This document shows positions 43,647 to 52,327 of a DNA stretch of 64,000 bases, piece by piece. Source of the stretch: Kiritimatiellia bacterium. GTDB lineage: Bacteria > Verrucomicrobiota > Kiritimatiellia > UBA8416 > YA12-FULL-48-11. A model generated the notes under the pieces. The model was not told where the DNA came from, did not search any database, and saw only the letters and a list, made by a program, of their open reading frames with translations. Location of the stretch: the NCBI GenBank assembly GCA_028716365.1, contig JAQUPZ010000005.1:62001-126000 (forward strand), written 5' to 3'. The position numbers and the translations under genes are program-made. Each line of letters starts with the position of its first letter. The stretch's first letter is position 1.

Positions 43647-43683
43647 CGTCAAAGGATCTGATTGAATATATCACAAAGCAACA

Positions 43684-43710
43684 GGGGCAGGTTCTTGCGA
43701 ATCCTGCCCC
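43684..43710. terminator. Bidirectional terminator-like hairpin
   Basis: GGGGCAGG (43684-43691) pairs with CCTGCCCC (43703-43710) around an 11-nt loop, with further pairing one mismatch away. It lies just downstream of the minus-strand gene ending at 43751. The other side carries a T-rich stretch (TTATTCTTTTT). Confidence 0.65.
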
Positions 43711-43750
43711 CGTTATTCTTTTTAATCTAAACTTCGGGCTAATTACCAAC

Positions 43751-44914
43751 TTACGGCATTTTTACCCAGGTTGCACCCAGTTTGGCCGATTTCACAACAG
43801 CTTCTATGAACTGCATTCCACGCAAACCATCGCTAACATCCGGGAAGTCCAAAGCCAGAGGATTGACCTTTTTACGATCAATCTTCGCCCTGACAGTATC
43901 CATGAAATTAACGTAATTGTTGGCAAAAGCCTCAAGGAAAGCTTCAGGATGACCAGACGGTATACGTGTGGCACGTCCTGCTGCCGCGCTTTTCTCTTTG
44001 ACATAATCATTACCGCGGCGCCAGACCTGAACCGGTCCATTAATTACCTTCACATACAGATAGTTCGGGTGTTCCTGGTGCCACTCCAAACTCTTTTTCT
44101 CGCCATAGACCCATATTGCCAGGCCATTTTCCTCGCCAATCGAAATCTGGCTGGCAAACAGGATTCCCTTTGCGCCATTATTGAAACGCACAAGGCAATT
44201 ACCATCGTCATCAAGTTTGCGCCCCTTGACAAAACTTGTCAGATCGGCGCAAATCTCTTTAATCTTAAGACCCGTTATATACTCAGCCATGTTCTCGGCA
44301 TGCGTGCCAATATCACCCATGCAACCAGCCGCCCCGCTCTGTTTGGGATCTGTACGCCATGCTGCCTGCTGTTGACCTGTACGTTCGATCGGATGAATCA
44401 ACCAGCCTTGCGGATATTGGACCACAATTTTAAGGACTTTCCCAATATCTCCCTGTCTAACCATATCCCTGGCCAACTTTACCATGGGATAACCCGGATA
44501 GTTATGCATCAGGCCGAAAACTTTTCCGCTTTTCTTGACGACTTTCTGAAGTGCCTTTGCCTCTGCCACATTCATCGTCATCGGTTTCTCGCACATAACA
44601 TGAAATCCGGCATTAAGAAAATCCCTGGCTATCGGGAAATGCCAGTTATTGGGAGTTGTTACTGATACAAAATCAATTCGCTTGTCAGGCCCAAGCGCCA
44701 GTTCTTTTTTGATCATGGTCTTGTAATCTGGGTAAGCGCGCGCAGGATCAATACACAAAATACGGCCCATTTCTGCGCTTTTTGCCGGGTCTATATGAAA
44801 GGCACCAGCCACAATCTCGACCCCGCCGTCCAGCCTCGCTGCCTTGCGGTGAACCTCACCAATAAATGCACCCGGTCCTCCACCTACCATACCCATTCTC
44901 AACGGTCTATTCAT
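43751..44914 (-). CDS. Cytoplasmic Gfo/Idh/MocA family dehydrogenase
   Basis: The ATG at 44914 has AAGGAGG 7 nt upstream and is preferred over the GTG just before it. The 387 residues have no signal. GMVGGGPGAFIGEVHR binds cofactor, CEKPMTMNVAEA is the EKP motif, and GCMGDIGTHAENMAEYITG carries the D-x-x-x-H pair near the catalytic site. It resembles inositol 2-dehydrogenase or glucoside 3-dehydrogenase-type members working on imported sugars. It stands in its own unit, followed by the hairpin at 43684. Confidence 0.87.
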   Translation of the reverse strand: MNRPLRMGMVGGGPGAFIGEVHRKAARLDGGVEIVAGAFHIDPAKSAEMGRILCIDPARAYPDYKTMIKKELALGPDKRIDFVSVTTPNNWHFPIARDFLNAGFHVMCEKPMTMNVAEAKALQKVVKKSGKVFGLMHNYPGYPMVKLARDMVRQGDIGKVLKIVVQYPQGWLIHPIERTGQQQAAWRTDPKQSGAAGCMGDIGTHAENMAEYITGLKIKEICADLTSFVKGRKLDDDGNCLVRFNNGAKGILFASQISIGEENGLAIWVYGEKKSLEWHQEHPNYLYVKVINGPVQVWRRGNDYVKEKSAAAGRATRIPSGHPEAFLEAFANNYVNFMDTVRAKIDRKKVNPLALDFPDVSDGLRGMQFIEAVVKSAKLGATWVKMP

Positions 44915-45018
44915 CACTACACCTCCTTAAAAAAACTCCGACATCCCAAAAACCGATCAAGACTACTCCTCGCAAATTTAGAATTCAACTGTTCTTTAGC
45001 AGAAAATACGCAACAACT

Positions 45019-45426
45019 TTACTTCTCAACAAAGTCATAGACAAGTATCCTGCTGACCAGTGGTTTGATTATCTCGTCAACGGCTTTCTGGTGTTTCGGA
45101 TTCACACTGTAATCTGCCAGCGCCTGTTTACTCTCAAAAGAAAATACCATTGCCACATCATATGTACTGTCAACAATGGGTCTCTCGCTTGGAACCATTG
45201 TGCCTGCTTTTACGCCAAGAACTCCGGGCAATTGCGCCAGATCTTTTGCCGTTTTAATCAAATGTTCCCGGTCGTTTATATTACCATGATCTTTAAGCCA
45301 GAACACAACAACATGTTGAATATTACCGGTCTTTTTATCACAAGTTCCGCTGCTCGTGGTCCGGCAACCAGCCGCAAGAAAAACAACTGCCGAAAACACA
45401 ATTAAACAACCGCATATTCTCTTCAT
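45019..45426 (-). CDS. Dabb-domain (stress-response A/B barrel) lipoprotein
   Basis: This 135-residue protein starts with a lipoprotein signal (IVFSAVVFLAAGC; the lipobox Cys is residue 21). The Dabb ferredoxin-like barrel follows: IQHVVVFWLKDHG, LAQLPGVLGVKAGTM, YDVAMVFSFESKQALADYSVNPKHQKAVDEI. Dabb proteins are small dimeric barrels; some bind or cyclise polyketide-like molecules, and exported forms are unassigned. It is likely anchored in a membrane facing the periplasm. An 18-bp gap separates it from the upstream acetyltransferase gene, so they may share a transcript. Confidence 0.85.
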   Translation of the reverse strand: MKRICGCLIVFSAVVFLAAGCRTTSSGTCDKKTGNIQHVVVFWLKDHGNINDREHLIKTAKDLAQLPGVLGVKAGTMVPSERPIVDSTYDVAMVFSFESKQALADYSVNPKHQKAVDEIIKPLVSRILVYDFVEK

Positions 45427-45444
45427 GATATTCCCCCTTCCTGA

Positions 45445-45981
45445 TCAGTTTTCATGTAATGATTGTTTCCGTATCTGTGAATACTGATTAAACCATTTTG
45501 TACCGGCAAGAACAACCGAAGTTTCTATCTGACGTTCGGGTATTGACCAATATGTTCTGAGGAGATAATCCTTTTCCACCGGTGTCACAAGCCGATAACC
45601 GTGTTTCTCGTAAAACGACACCGCCCAGCAGGCAACTGCCCATGTTCCTACCAAAACAGGCAATGTCGTTATATCTTCCAGATGTTTAAGCAACTTGCTC
45701 CCGATTCCCTGATTCCTGTTCTTTGTACGAACATACGCATGACGGATAAGTACCACTTCCCCCTTATTCTGGAGCCCCATAACTCCCAACAATCGTTTAT
45801 CATTTTCGTATCCATAGAACTCCACACCGTTTTTGACTTCTGAATCAAGTTCATTTTCCGGCATATAAGGCTCTTTCCAGCAATCATCAGCAATCACTCC
45901 CCGGTATGCCTGCGCCGCATCATTTATAATATCCAGCATTACATTAAAATCCGACTTTATACACTTTCTAATCATTGTCAT
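45445..45981 (-). CDS. GNAT-family N-acetyltransferase
   Basis: This protein of about 178 residues has the GNAT acetyl-CoA motif VRTKNRNQGIGSKLLKHL (the Q-x-x-G-x-G loop), followed by a strand ending WAVSFYEKHGYRLV, the usual motif B. It transfers an acetyl group to an amine of an unknown cytoplasmic substrate. Three in-frame starts (GTG 45984, ATG 45981, ATG 45975) are closely spaced, with no strong ribosome-binding site to choose between them. It is followed by the Dabb lipoprotein gene. Confidence 0.82.
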   Translation of the reverse strand: MTMIRKCIKSDFNVMLDIINDAAQAYRGVIADDCWKEPYMPENELDSEVKNGVEFYGYENDKRLLGVMGLQNKGEVVLIRHAYVRTKNRNQGIGSKLLKHLEDITTLPVLVGTWAVACWAVSFYEKHGYRLVTPVEKDYLLRTYWSIPERQIETSVVLAGTKWFNQYSQIRKQSLHEN

Positions 45982-46253
45982 CACCCATACGCAAATTTAT
46001 CGAATAAACAATATACTAAAACGCAAGAATCCCAAATTAAAATTATTTTCCCCGCTAATTTTTAAAAAACAGTCCGCATACAATTATAGAGCAGATTGCG
46101 GGGACAACAGAAAAAAACAAAGAATCAGCGAAAAAGAGCGCGGCGCAGTGTCTTTGACGTCGTGGTGCGGGAAACTGATAGCGCACTGTCACAGCACTGG
46201 CCGCGCATGTGTGGCCTTATTTTTAATTAAAATCTACCTCAAACGAACGCGAA

Positions 46254-46308
46254 CCAGCACATCTGATTTTTGGGTGCCGGAGTGGTGCAACCTAAATCAG
46301 AGTGCTGG
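46254..46308. repeat. Long imperfect inverted repeat
   Basis: CCAGCAC-AT-CTGATTT at 46254-46269 pairs with AAATCAG-AG-TGCTGG (right arm 46294-46308), with one bulge. The loop of about 24 nt carries a GGTGC direct repeat. It is a candidate RNA hairpin or transposon-end-like palindrome. Confidence 0.55.
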
Positions 46309-46362
46309 CCACGTACGACTACCATTGTGAATGCTATCATGAGTCACTAATTCTGTCTGTCA

Positions 46363-46398
46363 GGGGAACAACCTGATTTTTTATGTCAGGTTTTCCCC
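46363..46398 (+). terminator. Bulged hairpin, terminator-like
   Basis: GGGGAA plus AACCTGA (46363-46376, one bulged C) pairs with TCAGGTT plus TTCCCC (46386-46398). The stem has 13 pairs and the loop is T-rich (TTTTTTATG). No U tract follows, so termination is uncertain. Confidence 0.4.
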
Positions 46399-46430
46399 TA
46401 CAAGCCTTGTAAGGTTTCCCCCTACAAGCC
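46391..46430. repeat. Short direct repeat
   Basis: TTTCCCCTACAAGCC-type sequence occurs twice (46391-46406 and 46414-46430), separated by TTGTAAG. The first copy overlaps the right arm of the adjacent hairpin. Confidence 0.5.
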
Positions 46431-46611
46431 AGGTACTGCCACACAAAAAGCCTTTAAATCGGGTTATTTCCGTAAAAACATATTAATTCGCGGGATAAAG
46501 GCCTGTTCCGGCTATTCTAACTCTGAATTTCCAACACAAGAAGTTGATGTTCATTTTCTTCACTGAATTTTGACCTTTAAATCCCATCCCCTTCCTCATA
46601 ATCTTATTTAA

Positions 46612-47727
46612 ATGAAAGTTTGCATCGATATTCAATCAACCATAGCCCAGCGTGCAGGAGTTGGACGCTACACAAAACAGTTAATTCAACACCTTGGTAC
46701 AATAAAATGTCCGGACGATAGTCTTTCGCTTTTCTATTTCGACTTTAAACGTAGAGGGCTGCCATTTGATCCAAGTGGTGCCAGCATACACGCTGTACAT
46801 TGCTGCCCTGGTCGACTTGCCCAGACAGCATGGAAAACCATTGGTTGGCCGCCTTTTAACTTTTTTGCTCCTGGGGCAGATTTATATCATTTTCCGAACT
46901 TCATTCTTCCGCCATTAACAGAGGGTCGATCAGTTGTCACCGTTCACGACATGAGTTTCTTGCGGTTTCCACAATTTGCCGAGAAACGCAACCTTGACTA
47001 CCTCTCGTCAAAAATACGTGATACAGCAAAACGTGCAAATGCGCTGATCACCGATTCCCATTTCAGCGCCCATGAAATCCGTGAACTTTTGAATGTTCCG
47101 TCCGAAAAAATATTCCCCATTCACCTTGGCATTTCCGGGAACTTCAAGGCCCCTCACGGTGATGACATAGCGGCAGTCCTTTCCGCTCTGAACATTACGC
47201 GCCCTTATCTACTTACTGTCGGTACCCTCGAACCGCGGAAAAACATTGATTTCCTCGTTGATGTTTTCGAGAAAATGACGTTTTTTGATGGAAAACTTGT
47301 GATAGCAGGTATGCGCGGATGGAAATATAAACCTGTTTTGCAACGAATCGAAAATTCTTCTCGCTGCCGGGATATTCATTATATTGAGTATGTTGAAGAT
47401 TCACAGCTTCCTGCCATATACGCCGGGGCAGAACTTTTCATATGTACATCACTTTACGAGGGATTTGGTTTCCCGCCACTCGAAGCCATGGCCTGCGGTG
47501 TACCTGTGCTCTCCTCTGATGGAGGTTCACTCGGTGAAGTGCTCGGTAATGGCGCATTGATTCTGAAAGAGTTCAATTCTGATTTATGGACAACACAGGC
47601 AGAGAAACTGCTCGGTGATACGGATATGCGTAAAAGGTTGATTACTGAGGGGCAAAAGACTGCCGCAAAATACACATGGACTGAAACCGCGCGAAAAACA
47701 TGGGAAGTGTATAAAAAAACAGTGTAA
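46612..47727 (+). CDS. GT4-family glycosyltransferase
   Basis: This 371-residue GT-B enzyme shows the N-terminal AGVGRYTKQLIQHLG glycine loop, the central strand LLTVGTLEPRKNIDFLVDVF, and the nucleotide-sugar-binding [28 protein letters not shown] with the EX7E glutamates. Such retaining transferases (mannosyl-, rhamnosyl- or glucosyl-) work on the inner face of the inner membrane in LPS-core or exopolysaccharide assembly. There is no obvious ribosome-binding site and an AT-rich leader. It is the first of three plus-strand GT4 genes. Confidence 0.9.
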   Translation: MKVCIDIQSTIAQRAGVGRYTKQLIQHLGTIKCPDDSLSLFYFDFKRRGLPFDPSGASIHAVHCCPGRLAQTAWKTIGWPPFNFFAPGADLYHFPNFILPPLTEGRSVVTVHDMSFLRFPQFAEKRNLDYLSSKIRDTAKRANALITDSHFSAHEIRELLNVPSEKIFPIHLGISGNFKAPHGDDIAAVLSALNITRPYLLTVGTLEPRKNIDFLVDVFEKMTFFDGKLVIAGMRGWKYKPVLQRIENSSRCRDIHYIEYVEDSQLPAIYAGAELFICTSLYEGFGFPPLEAMACGVPVLSSDGGSLGEVLGNGALILKEFNSDLWTTQAEKLLGDTDMRKRLITEGQKTAAKYTWTETARKTWEVYKKTV

Positions 47728-47804
47728 CACAGAATTCAGTAGTCAGAATCCGGGATTAAGAATAAAAACAATATCAGGGATATTCTATCTTTTAACTTAC
47801 GACT

Positions 47805-48980
47805 ATGAAAATTGCGATTGATGCACGATGGATCTTTCCGGAAATCTCCGGAATTGGAGCATATACACGGGAGCTGATAAGGCACCTCGCCAAGATTGAC
47901 ACAGTGAATTCATACATTCTATTTTTCGATAATCCGCAGGTCAGAGACCGTACCATTTCAGAGACGAACCTGTCTAATTCCAGGAACTTCTCAACACATC
48001 TTCTCCCTTTCGGTGCTTTTTCGATAAAAAACCAGATATTATTGCCGGGAATTCTGGCAAATAGCGGCTTCGATATATACCACTCTACCAATTACATGAT
48101 CCCTTTTTTTGCGTTCCCGAGAAAGACTCGAGGAAAAGTGAAGTGTGTTGTTACAATACATGATGTCATTCCCATGATTTTCCCGGGCCATGCTCCAAAA
48201 TCAAAAAAAGCCCGCTTTTTCCCCATATATAAGCGCCTGATGATTGAGGTTGGTATCCATGCCAATGCCATCATTACCGACAGTGAAGCTTCGCGAAATG
48301 ATGTTATAAAGTATCTCCGTATACCGGAAAACTCACAAACTATAATCAAGGCTATTCATTGCGGTGTCTCACAGCAGTTCCGGCCACCGCCGGGAGGTCA
48401 TAAAATTGATGAACCTTCCCCCCTCCCCAATAGAAGAAAAAGGACCATACTCTACGTCGGCCGCTCCGATCCTTACAAGAATCTCTCAACCCTGATCATG
48501 GCATTCTTCTCTGCAATAAAGGTCTGTCCCTTTCCTATAGAACTTGTAATCGCAGGTCCTATTGATCCGCGTTATCCGGAAGCTGCCATTCTCACCTCAA
48601 AACTCGGTATTGAAAATTTTGTAAAATGGACCGGTTATCTTTCAGACGAACAACTCGTTGAGACCTACCAGAATGCCGACCTGCTGGTTCAGCCATCAAA
48701 ATATGAAGGATTCGGACTCCAGGTTGTGGAGGCCATGGCCTGCGGTGTCCCGGTAATTTGCAGTAATGCCGGATCACTCCCCGAAGTAACGGGGGATGCA
48801 GCAATTCTTCTCGATCCTGAGGACATAAATGGATTTACCGATAAAATTCATGAAGTTCTCACAGATCGTACCACCATTCACAACATGTCCGCCAAAGGTA
48901 TTGAACAGGCCGGAAAATTTTCATGGGCACGTACAGCCAGAGAAACATTTTCGATCTATGAGGAGATGGTGCGTGTATAA
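47805..48980 (+). CDS. GT4-family glycosyltransferase
   Basis: This 391-residue GT-B enzyme has the same layout as its upstream neighbour: [36 protein letters not shown], and [28 protein letters not shown]. The similarity suggests duplication within the cluster. Its 3' end overlaps the start of the next transferase gene, so translation is coupled. Donor and acceptor sugars are unknown; LPS-core or surface-polysaccharide synthesis is the likely role, given the arn genes nearby. Confidence 0.9.
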   Translation: MKIAIDARWIFPEISGIGAYTRELIRHLAKIDTVNSYILFFDNPQVRDRTISETNLSNSRNFSTHLLPFGAFSIKNQILLPGILANSGFDIYHSTNYMIPFFAFPRKTRGKVKCVVTIHDVIPMIFPGHAPKSKKARFFPIYKRLMIEVGIHANAIITDSEASRNDVIKYLRIPENSQTIIKAIHCGVSQQFRPPPGGHKIDEPSPLPNRRKRTILYVGRSDPYKNLSTLIMAFFSAIKVCPFPIELVIAGPIDPRYPEAAILTSKLGIENFVKWTGYLSDEQLVETYQNADLLVQPSKYEGFGLQVVEAMACGVPVICSNAGSLPEVTGDAAILLDPEDINGFTDKIHEVLTDRTTIHNMSAKGIEQAGKFSWARTARETFSIYEEMVRV

Positions 48981-50091
48981 TGTTCCAGACCACTTATCCA
49001 AATTGAAGGTTGTGTTGTCACATGACTGGCTTACCGGCATGCGGGGCGGCGAACGTGTACTGGAGATTCTTTGTAATGCTTTTCCTGATGCACCGCTTTT
49101 CACGCTGATCCATAACCCATCATCAATTTCCAGCGTTATCAACACCCACAAGATCACGACATCATGGCTTCAATGTGTCCCCGGTATTATGAAACAATAC
49201 CGCTATTTCCTGCCCTTTTTTCCTGAAATCATTGAAGGAATGTCTGTACCTGACGCAGACCTTCTGATCAGTACAAGTCATTGCGTAGCCAAGGGATTAC
49301 GCGCAAGGCCCGGCACAAAACATCTGTGCTACTGTTTTACGCCGATGCGATATGCGTGGACATTTTACGATGAGTATTTTGGCAATAATCCGGTCAAAGC
49401 ACTTCTTGCCAAACCATTACTGGCCGCCTTGCGAAAATGGGACCGGAACGCATCCACGCACGTTGACCGTTTTGTTGCAATCAGCCATCACGTCCGGAAG
49501 CGCATTATGGATTTTTACGGGCGTGAAGCAGATGTTGTATATCCTCCAATAGATACTGAAAAATGGATACCTGGCGGACAACGCAGCGGAAATTTCGATT
49601 TAATTGTTTCGGCATTGGTACCCTATAAACGTCTAGACCTCGCGATCAAGACATACAACCATCTGGGTTTTCAACTGAAGGTTGCAGGTGTTGGAACTGA
49701 ATTGAAAAAACTTAAGTCATCCGCTTCTTCAAACATCGAGTTCCTGGGATGGCAACCGGACGACAAACTCCTCGAACTCTATCGTACCTGTCGCCTCCTG
49801 ATATTCCCGGGTGAAGAAGATTTCGGGATCGTCCCTCTTGAAGCACAGGCTTGCGGAACGCCAGTCGTGGCATATGCAAAAGGCGGTCTGCTAGAAACAA
49901 TAAAAGAAGGGATTACGGGATGTTTCTTCAATGAACAAACTACCGAATCACTTTCCGAAAGCATAACAAAATGTGCTGCTACCCCTTGGGATCCCCTCAA
50001 AATCCGTGCCAATGCAGAAAAATTCGGGGTTCAAAACTTTATAAACGGCTTGACAGAAAGCATCAATAGGACCCTTAACAAAAGAAACTGA
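48973..50091 (+). CDS. GT4-family glycosyltransferase (WbaZ-like)
   Basis: The start is set at the GTG 48973, 7 nt after AGGAG inside the previous gene (ATG 48958 is an alternative). About 372 residues begin VVLSHDWLTGMRGGERVLE. It continues with LISTSHCVAKGLRARPGTKHLCYCFTPMRYAW, typical of the WbaZ-type mannosyltransferase subgroup. The donor site reads FPGEEDFGIVPLEAQACGTPVVAYAKGGLLETI. It acts in surface polysaccharide or LPS assembly at the inner membrane. It overlaps the upstream stop by 8 nt and ends 23 bp before the convergent anti-sigma gene. Confidence 0.88.
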   Translation: MYNVPDHLSKLKVVLSHDWLTGMRGGERVLEILCNAFPDAPLFTLIHNPSSISSVINTHKITTSWLQCVPGIMKQYRYFLPFFPEIIEGMSVPDADLLISTSHCVAKGLRARPGTKHLCYCFTPMRYAWTFYDEYFGNNPVKALLAKPLLAALRKWDRNASTHVDRFVAISHHVRKRIMDFYGREADVVYPPIDTEKWIPGGQRSGNFDLIVSALVPYKRLDLAIKTYNHLGFQLKVAGVGTELKKLKSSASSNIEFLGWQPDDKLLELYRTCRLLIFPGEEDFGIVPLEAQACGTPVVAYAKGGLLETIKEGITGCFFNEQTTESLSESITKCAATPWDPLKIRANAEKFGVQNFINGLTESINRTLNKRN

Positions 50092-50114
50092 AAAGGGCAG
50101 AAACCATTCCAAAA

Positions 50115-50621
50115 TCAGTTGAATTGGACAAGATCCATGCCTATTGATCCGGCAAGATGTTTCGCAGCCGACTTGACATCCTGTGCAAGATAATTGATCT
50201 CAATGCTTAACCCTGATTCAGGACCAACAGCAAGCGTTTCAGGCGAAATTCCGCTCATGGATAACAAGGCTGTAATACCTTCATGCGGCGCCATGTGACT
50301 TAACGCAGCCCCATTTTCCATCGTAGTTTTTACTGAATGCACAACCAGGAACCCGGAAACAACAAGAACACAAACAGTAACAACCGCCAATCTCAAGGAA
50401 TAAACTGCCGGCATAACAACATCATTATTCTCTTCTGTAAAAGAAGGCTTCTGCTCCAACCTCAAGGCATCTCTCTCAAGACAAACACCAAGCAGCTTCA
50501 CATCCGAAAGAAATTCCCGGCATGACTCACAACGTTCAATATGACGTTTAATAATTGCCGGTAAAGGACTTTCCGAATCGAGGGACTGTGAAATCATCCA
50601 TTTGATTATTGAACAGATCAT
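50115..50621 (-). CDS. Membrane anti-sigma factor with zinc-finger motif
   Basis: This 168-residue protein has a cytoplasmic N-terminal H-x3-C-x2-C zinc motif (H27, C31, C34 in RHIERCESCREF). One membrane helix follows (SLRLAVVTVCVLVVSGFLVV, about residues 74-93), then a periplasmic region of about 75 residues. It fits anti-sigma factors that hold an ECF sigma factor until a periplasmic signal arrives. Its ATG overlaps the sigma gene's stop by 4 nt, the usual coupled arrangement. The periplasmic part resembles no domain I know. Confidence 0.8.
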   Translation of the reverse strand: MICSIIKWMISQSLDSESPLPAIIKRHIERCESCREFLSDVKLLGVCLERDALRLEQKPSFTEENNDVVMPAVYSLRLAVVTVCVLVVSGFLVVHSVKTTMENGAALSHMAPHEGITALLSMSGISPETLAVGPESGLSIEINYLAQDVKSAAKHLAGSIGMDLVQFN

Positions 50622-51184
50622 TTTCCACCTCCAGCCGGTTCATTTTCTTTAAGATATTTTGCCAATTTAATTCTCGCCCTGTGGAGCAGAACCTTAACAT
50701 ATACTTCAGATTTCCCGGTTATCGCTGCTATTCCCGCAATCGACATGTCTTCACCATACCTGTGCCAGAGAACCCGTTGCTGATTCTCAGGTAAAATTAC
50801 CCTAATCCGGTCCCACAGGTTCTCGCTTTCATCAATAGTAACATAAGATGTTGTCGCGCGATCATCACCAATTCCGTCCACCGGCAACTCGGCAGGTACC
50901 TCCCTGTTCCGATAGAAAGTACAGGTTAACCGCCACCCTATTGTAAAAAGCCACGTCGCAAACTTATATCGGGGCTGGTATTGATCAATCTTCTGATATG
51001 CCCGCGCAAAAGTTTCCTGGGAAAGATCTTCGGCATCATGCCTGTTGGAAACTTTTCTATACAGAAAATTAAACAGTGAACCAGAATGACGCCTGACCAG
51101 CTCTGCAAAACATTCTGCAGAGCCAGCCCGCGCCTGGTTCGCCAGTTCTTCAGAACTTAAACAACTGATTTCCGGACGCTCCAT
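50618..51184 (-). CDS. ECF-type RNA polymerase sigma factor
   Basis: Region sigma2 (about residues 15-85) contains RRHSGSLFNFLYRKVSNRHDAEDLSQETFARAYQ, and WLFTIGWRLTCTFYRN follows. Region sigma4 (about 120-180) has QQRVLWHRYGEDMSIAGIAAITGKSEVYVKVLLHRARIKL. The start is set at 51184, with GGAG 10 nt upstream. A GTG at 51220 and an ATG at 51193 are alternatives. Any of them places the start inside the end of the upstream secreted-protein gene. It is paired with the anti-sigma factor downstream, and probably controls an envelope response and its own operon. Confidence 0.88.
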   Translation of the reverse strand: MERPEISCLSSEELANQARAGSAECFAELVRRHSGSLFNFLYRKVSNRHDAEDLSQETFARAYQKIDQYQPRYKFATWLFTIGWRLTCTFYRNREVPAELPVDGIGDDRATTSYVTIDESENLWDRIRVILPENQQRVLWHRYGEDMSIAGIAAITGKSEVYVKVLLHRARIKLAKYLKENEPAGGGK

Positions 51185-52139
51185 TTGTGGCATTCTCCGG
51201 TTTCTGAAACGTCTTGTCACCCTGCTGACGGGGACCTTTGCGACCCTTTATAAATTTATATAATTGTTCAGCAGAATACGAGAACTTAACACCCACCACA
51301 CCATTTTCGACATTCACGGATACGGCCCTGGCGATGTCTGCTACAGCCTGATCCTGTTCTTTAGACAGCATCACGAATGCAATCATTCCCCTGACAAGCT
51401 GTTCAATCTGCTGTGCATTTTCCTGTGAATTTGCGCCAAGTTTAAATTCCAGGTTGACACTTTCACCAGCATCACCTGCAACTATGGTCAACCAGTCAGC
51501 GTTCTGAAGAACTGCAGCCTTGGCAGGATTGCCGCTCTTGTTCTCATCCTTTCGCGCGCTGATCATAAGGAATCCTGCATTACCGGGAATCTTCAAACCT
51601 GCGTTATCCTTGAGCCCGTCGCGCTTTGCATCCAGCACATCAACAGCCATCTTCACTTTATCAACTTCACCGCCGAGAACAGTTACACCCGGCGCATAGA
51701 AACATAATGCACTCGATTTCTGATTCTTCTCACCAATCCACTTGTGAATCACCCTTGGTCCGTACGTCACTTGTTCATGTGTCTTCGATGCAACAATTAT
51801 TTTTTCGAGATTATTAACCGTTTCAGTATTGGCATCGCCCCTAACCACAGCCACACCACAGTCTTTTTGATAACGATCGCCGTAAAGAGTAACGGACTTG
51901 ATGTCTTTTAATGGATCAAAACGCATTGTAGCCCTGAGAACATCCAGACCTTTTTTCAATTCCGTATTTGATGCCTCATCAGTTATCAGTTTGCCTATCT
52001 TGCTGGTCATGAATTTTTCCATATCGAAATGAACGGCCCATTTTGCGCATGAATCAACATCTGAGCCGTTAAATGAACCTCCGAACACCATCCCGGACAT
52101 CAACACTGTCCCTATACACACAATAATACATTTTCTCAT
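51150..52139 (-). CDS. Secreted protein of unknown function upstream of sigma factor
   Basis: The start at 52139 follows AGGAAAGGAGTAAGTAAT and gives a signal peptide (IIVCIGTVLMSGMVFGG). The mature region of about 310 residues alternates strands and helices: CAKWAVHFDMEKFMTSKIGKL, FDPLKDIKSVTLYGD, GVTVLGGEVDKVKMAVDVL. There is an unstructured, charged tail (KGPRQQGDKTFQKPENATNG). I do not recognise the family. The 3' end overlaps the sigma gene by about 35 nt in another frame, so the three genes form a coupled unit. A role as signal source or target of the anti-sigma system is possible by position only. Confidence 0.7.
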   Translation of the reverse strand: MRKCIIVCIGTVLMSGMVFGGSFNGSDVDSCAKWAVHFDMEKFMTSKIGKLITDEASNTELKKGLDVLRATMRFDPLKDIKSVTLYGDRYQKDCGVAVVRGDANTETVNNLEKIIVASKTHEQVTYGPRVIHKWIGEKNQKSSALCFYAPGVTVLGGEVDKVKMAVDVLDAKRDGLKDNAGLKIPGNAGFLMISARKDENKSGNPAKAAVLQNADWLTIVAGDAGESVNLEFKLGANSQENAQQIEQLVRGMIAFVMLSKEQDQAVADIARAVSVNVENGVVGVKFSYSAEQLYKFIKGRKGPRQQGDKTFQKPENATNGASGNQLFKF

Positions 52140-52327
52140 ATTACTTACTCCTTTCCTGTCCTTTATCCTCTTATACACAAAGAATGCCCTAAAGGTTACA
52201 CTCCATAACGCAAAACATCCCTGAATCTATCATCTGTCTGGAACAAAGCACTTTAGATTGCTTTAAGCTTGCCATTTCAGAGAACAGATTTAGTATTATG
52301 AACAATTAGACTTTAACAATTTTAACA

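Larger units (their letters stand above)
45985..46611. other. 627-bp hairpin-rich intergenic region
   Basis: No convincing gene is present: a 60-codon frame at 46148 lacks a ribosome-binding site. The region marks the boundary between the minus-strand sugar genes and the plus-strand envelope genes. It holds a large stem-loop (46254-46308), a bulged hairpin (46363-46398) and a short direct repeat (46391-46430). It could encode a structured RNA or be a scar of a lost mobile element. Confidence 0.5.

Noticed and set aside
43640..44665. Open frame of 341 codons on the plus strand
   Set aside because: It lies wholly antisense to the Gfo/Idh/MocA gene at 43751, has no ribosome-binding site and no family pattern.
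48829..48972. Upstream extension of the third glycosyltransferase
   Set aside because: The extra codons overlap the conserved end of the previous transferase in another frame, and the AGGAG site supports the later start.
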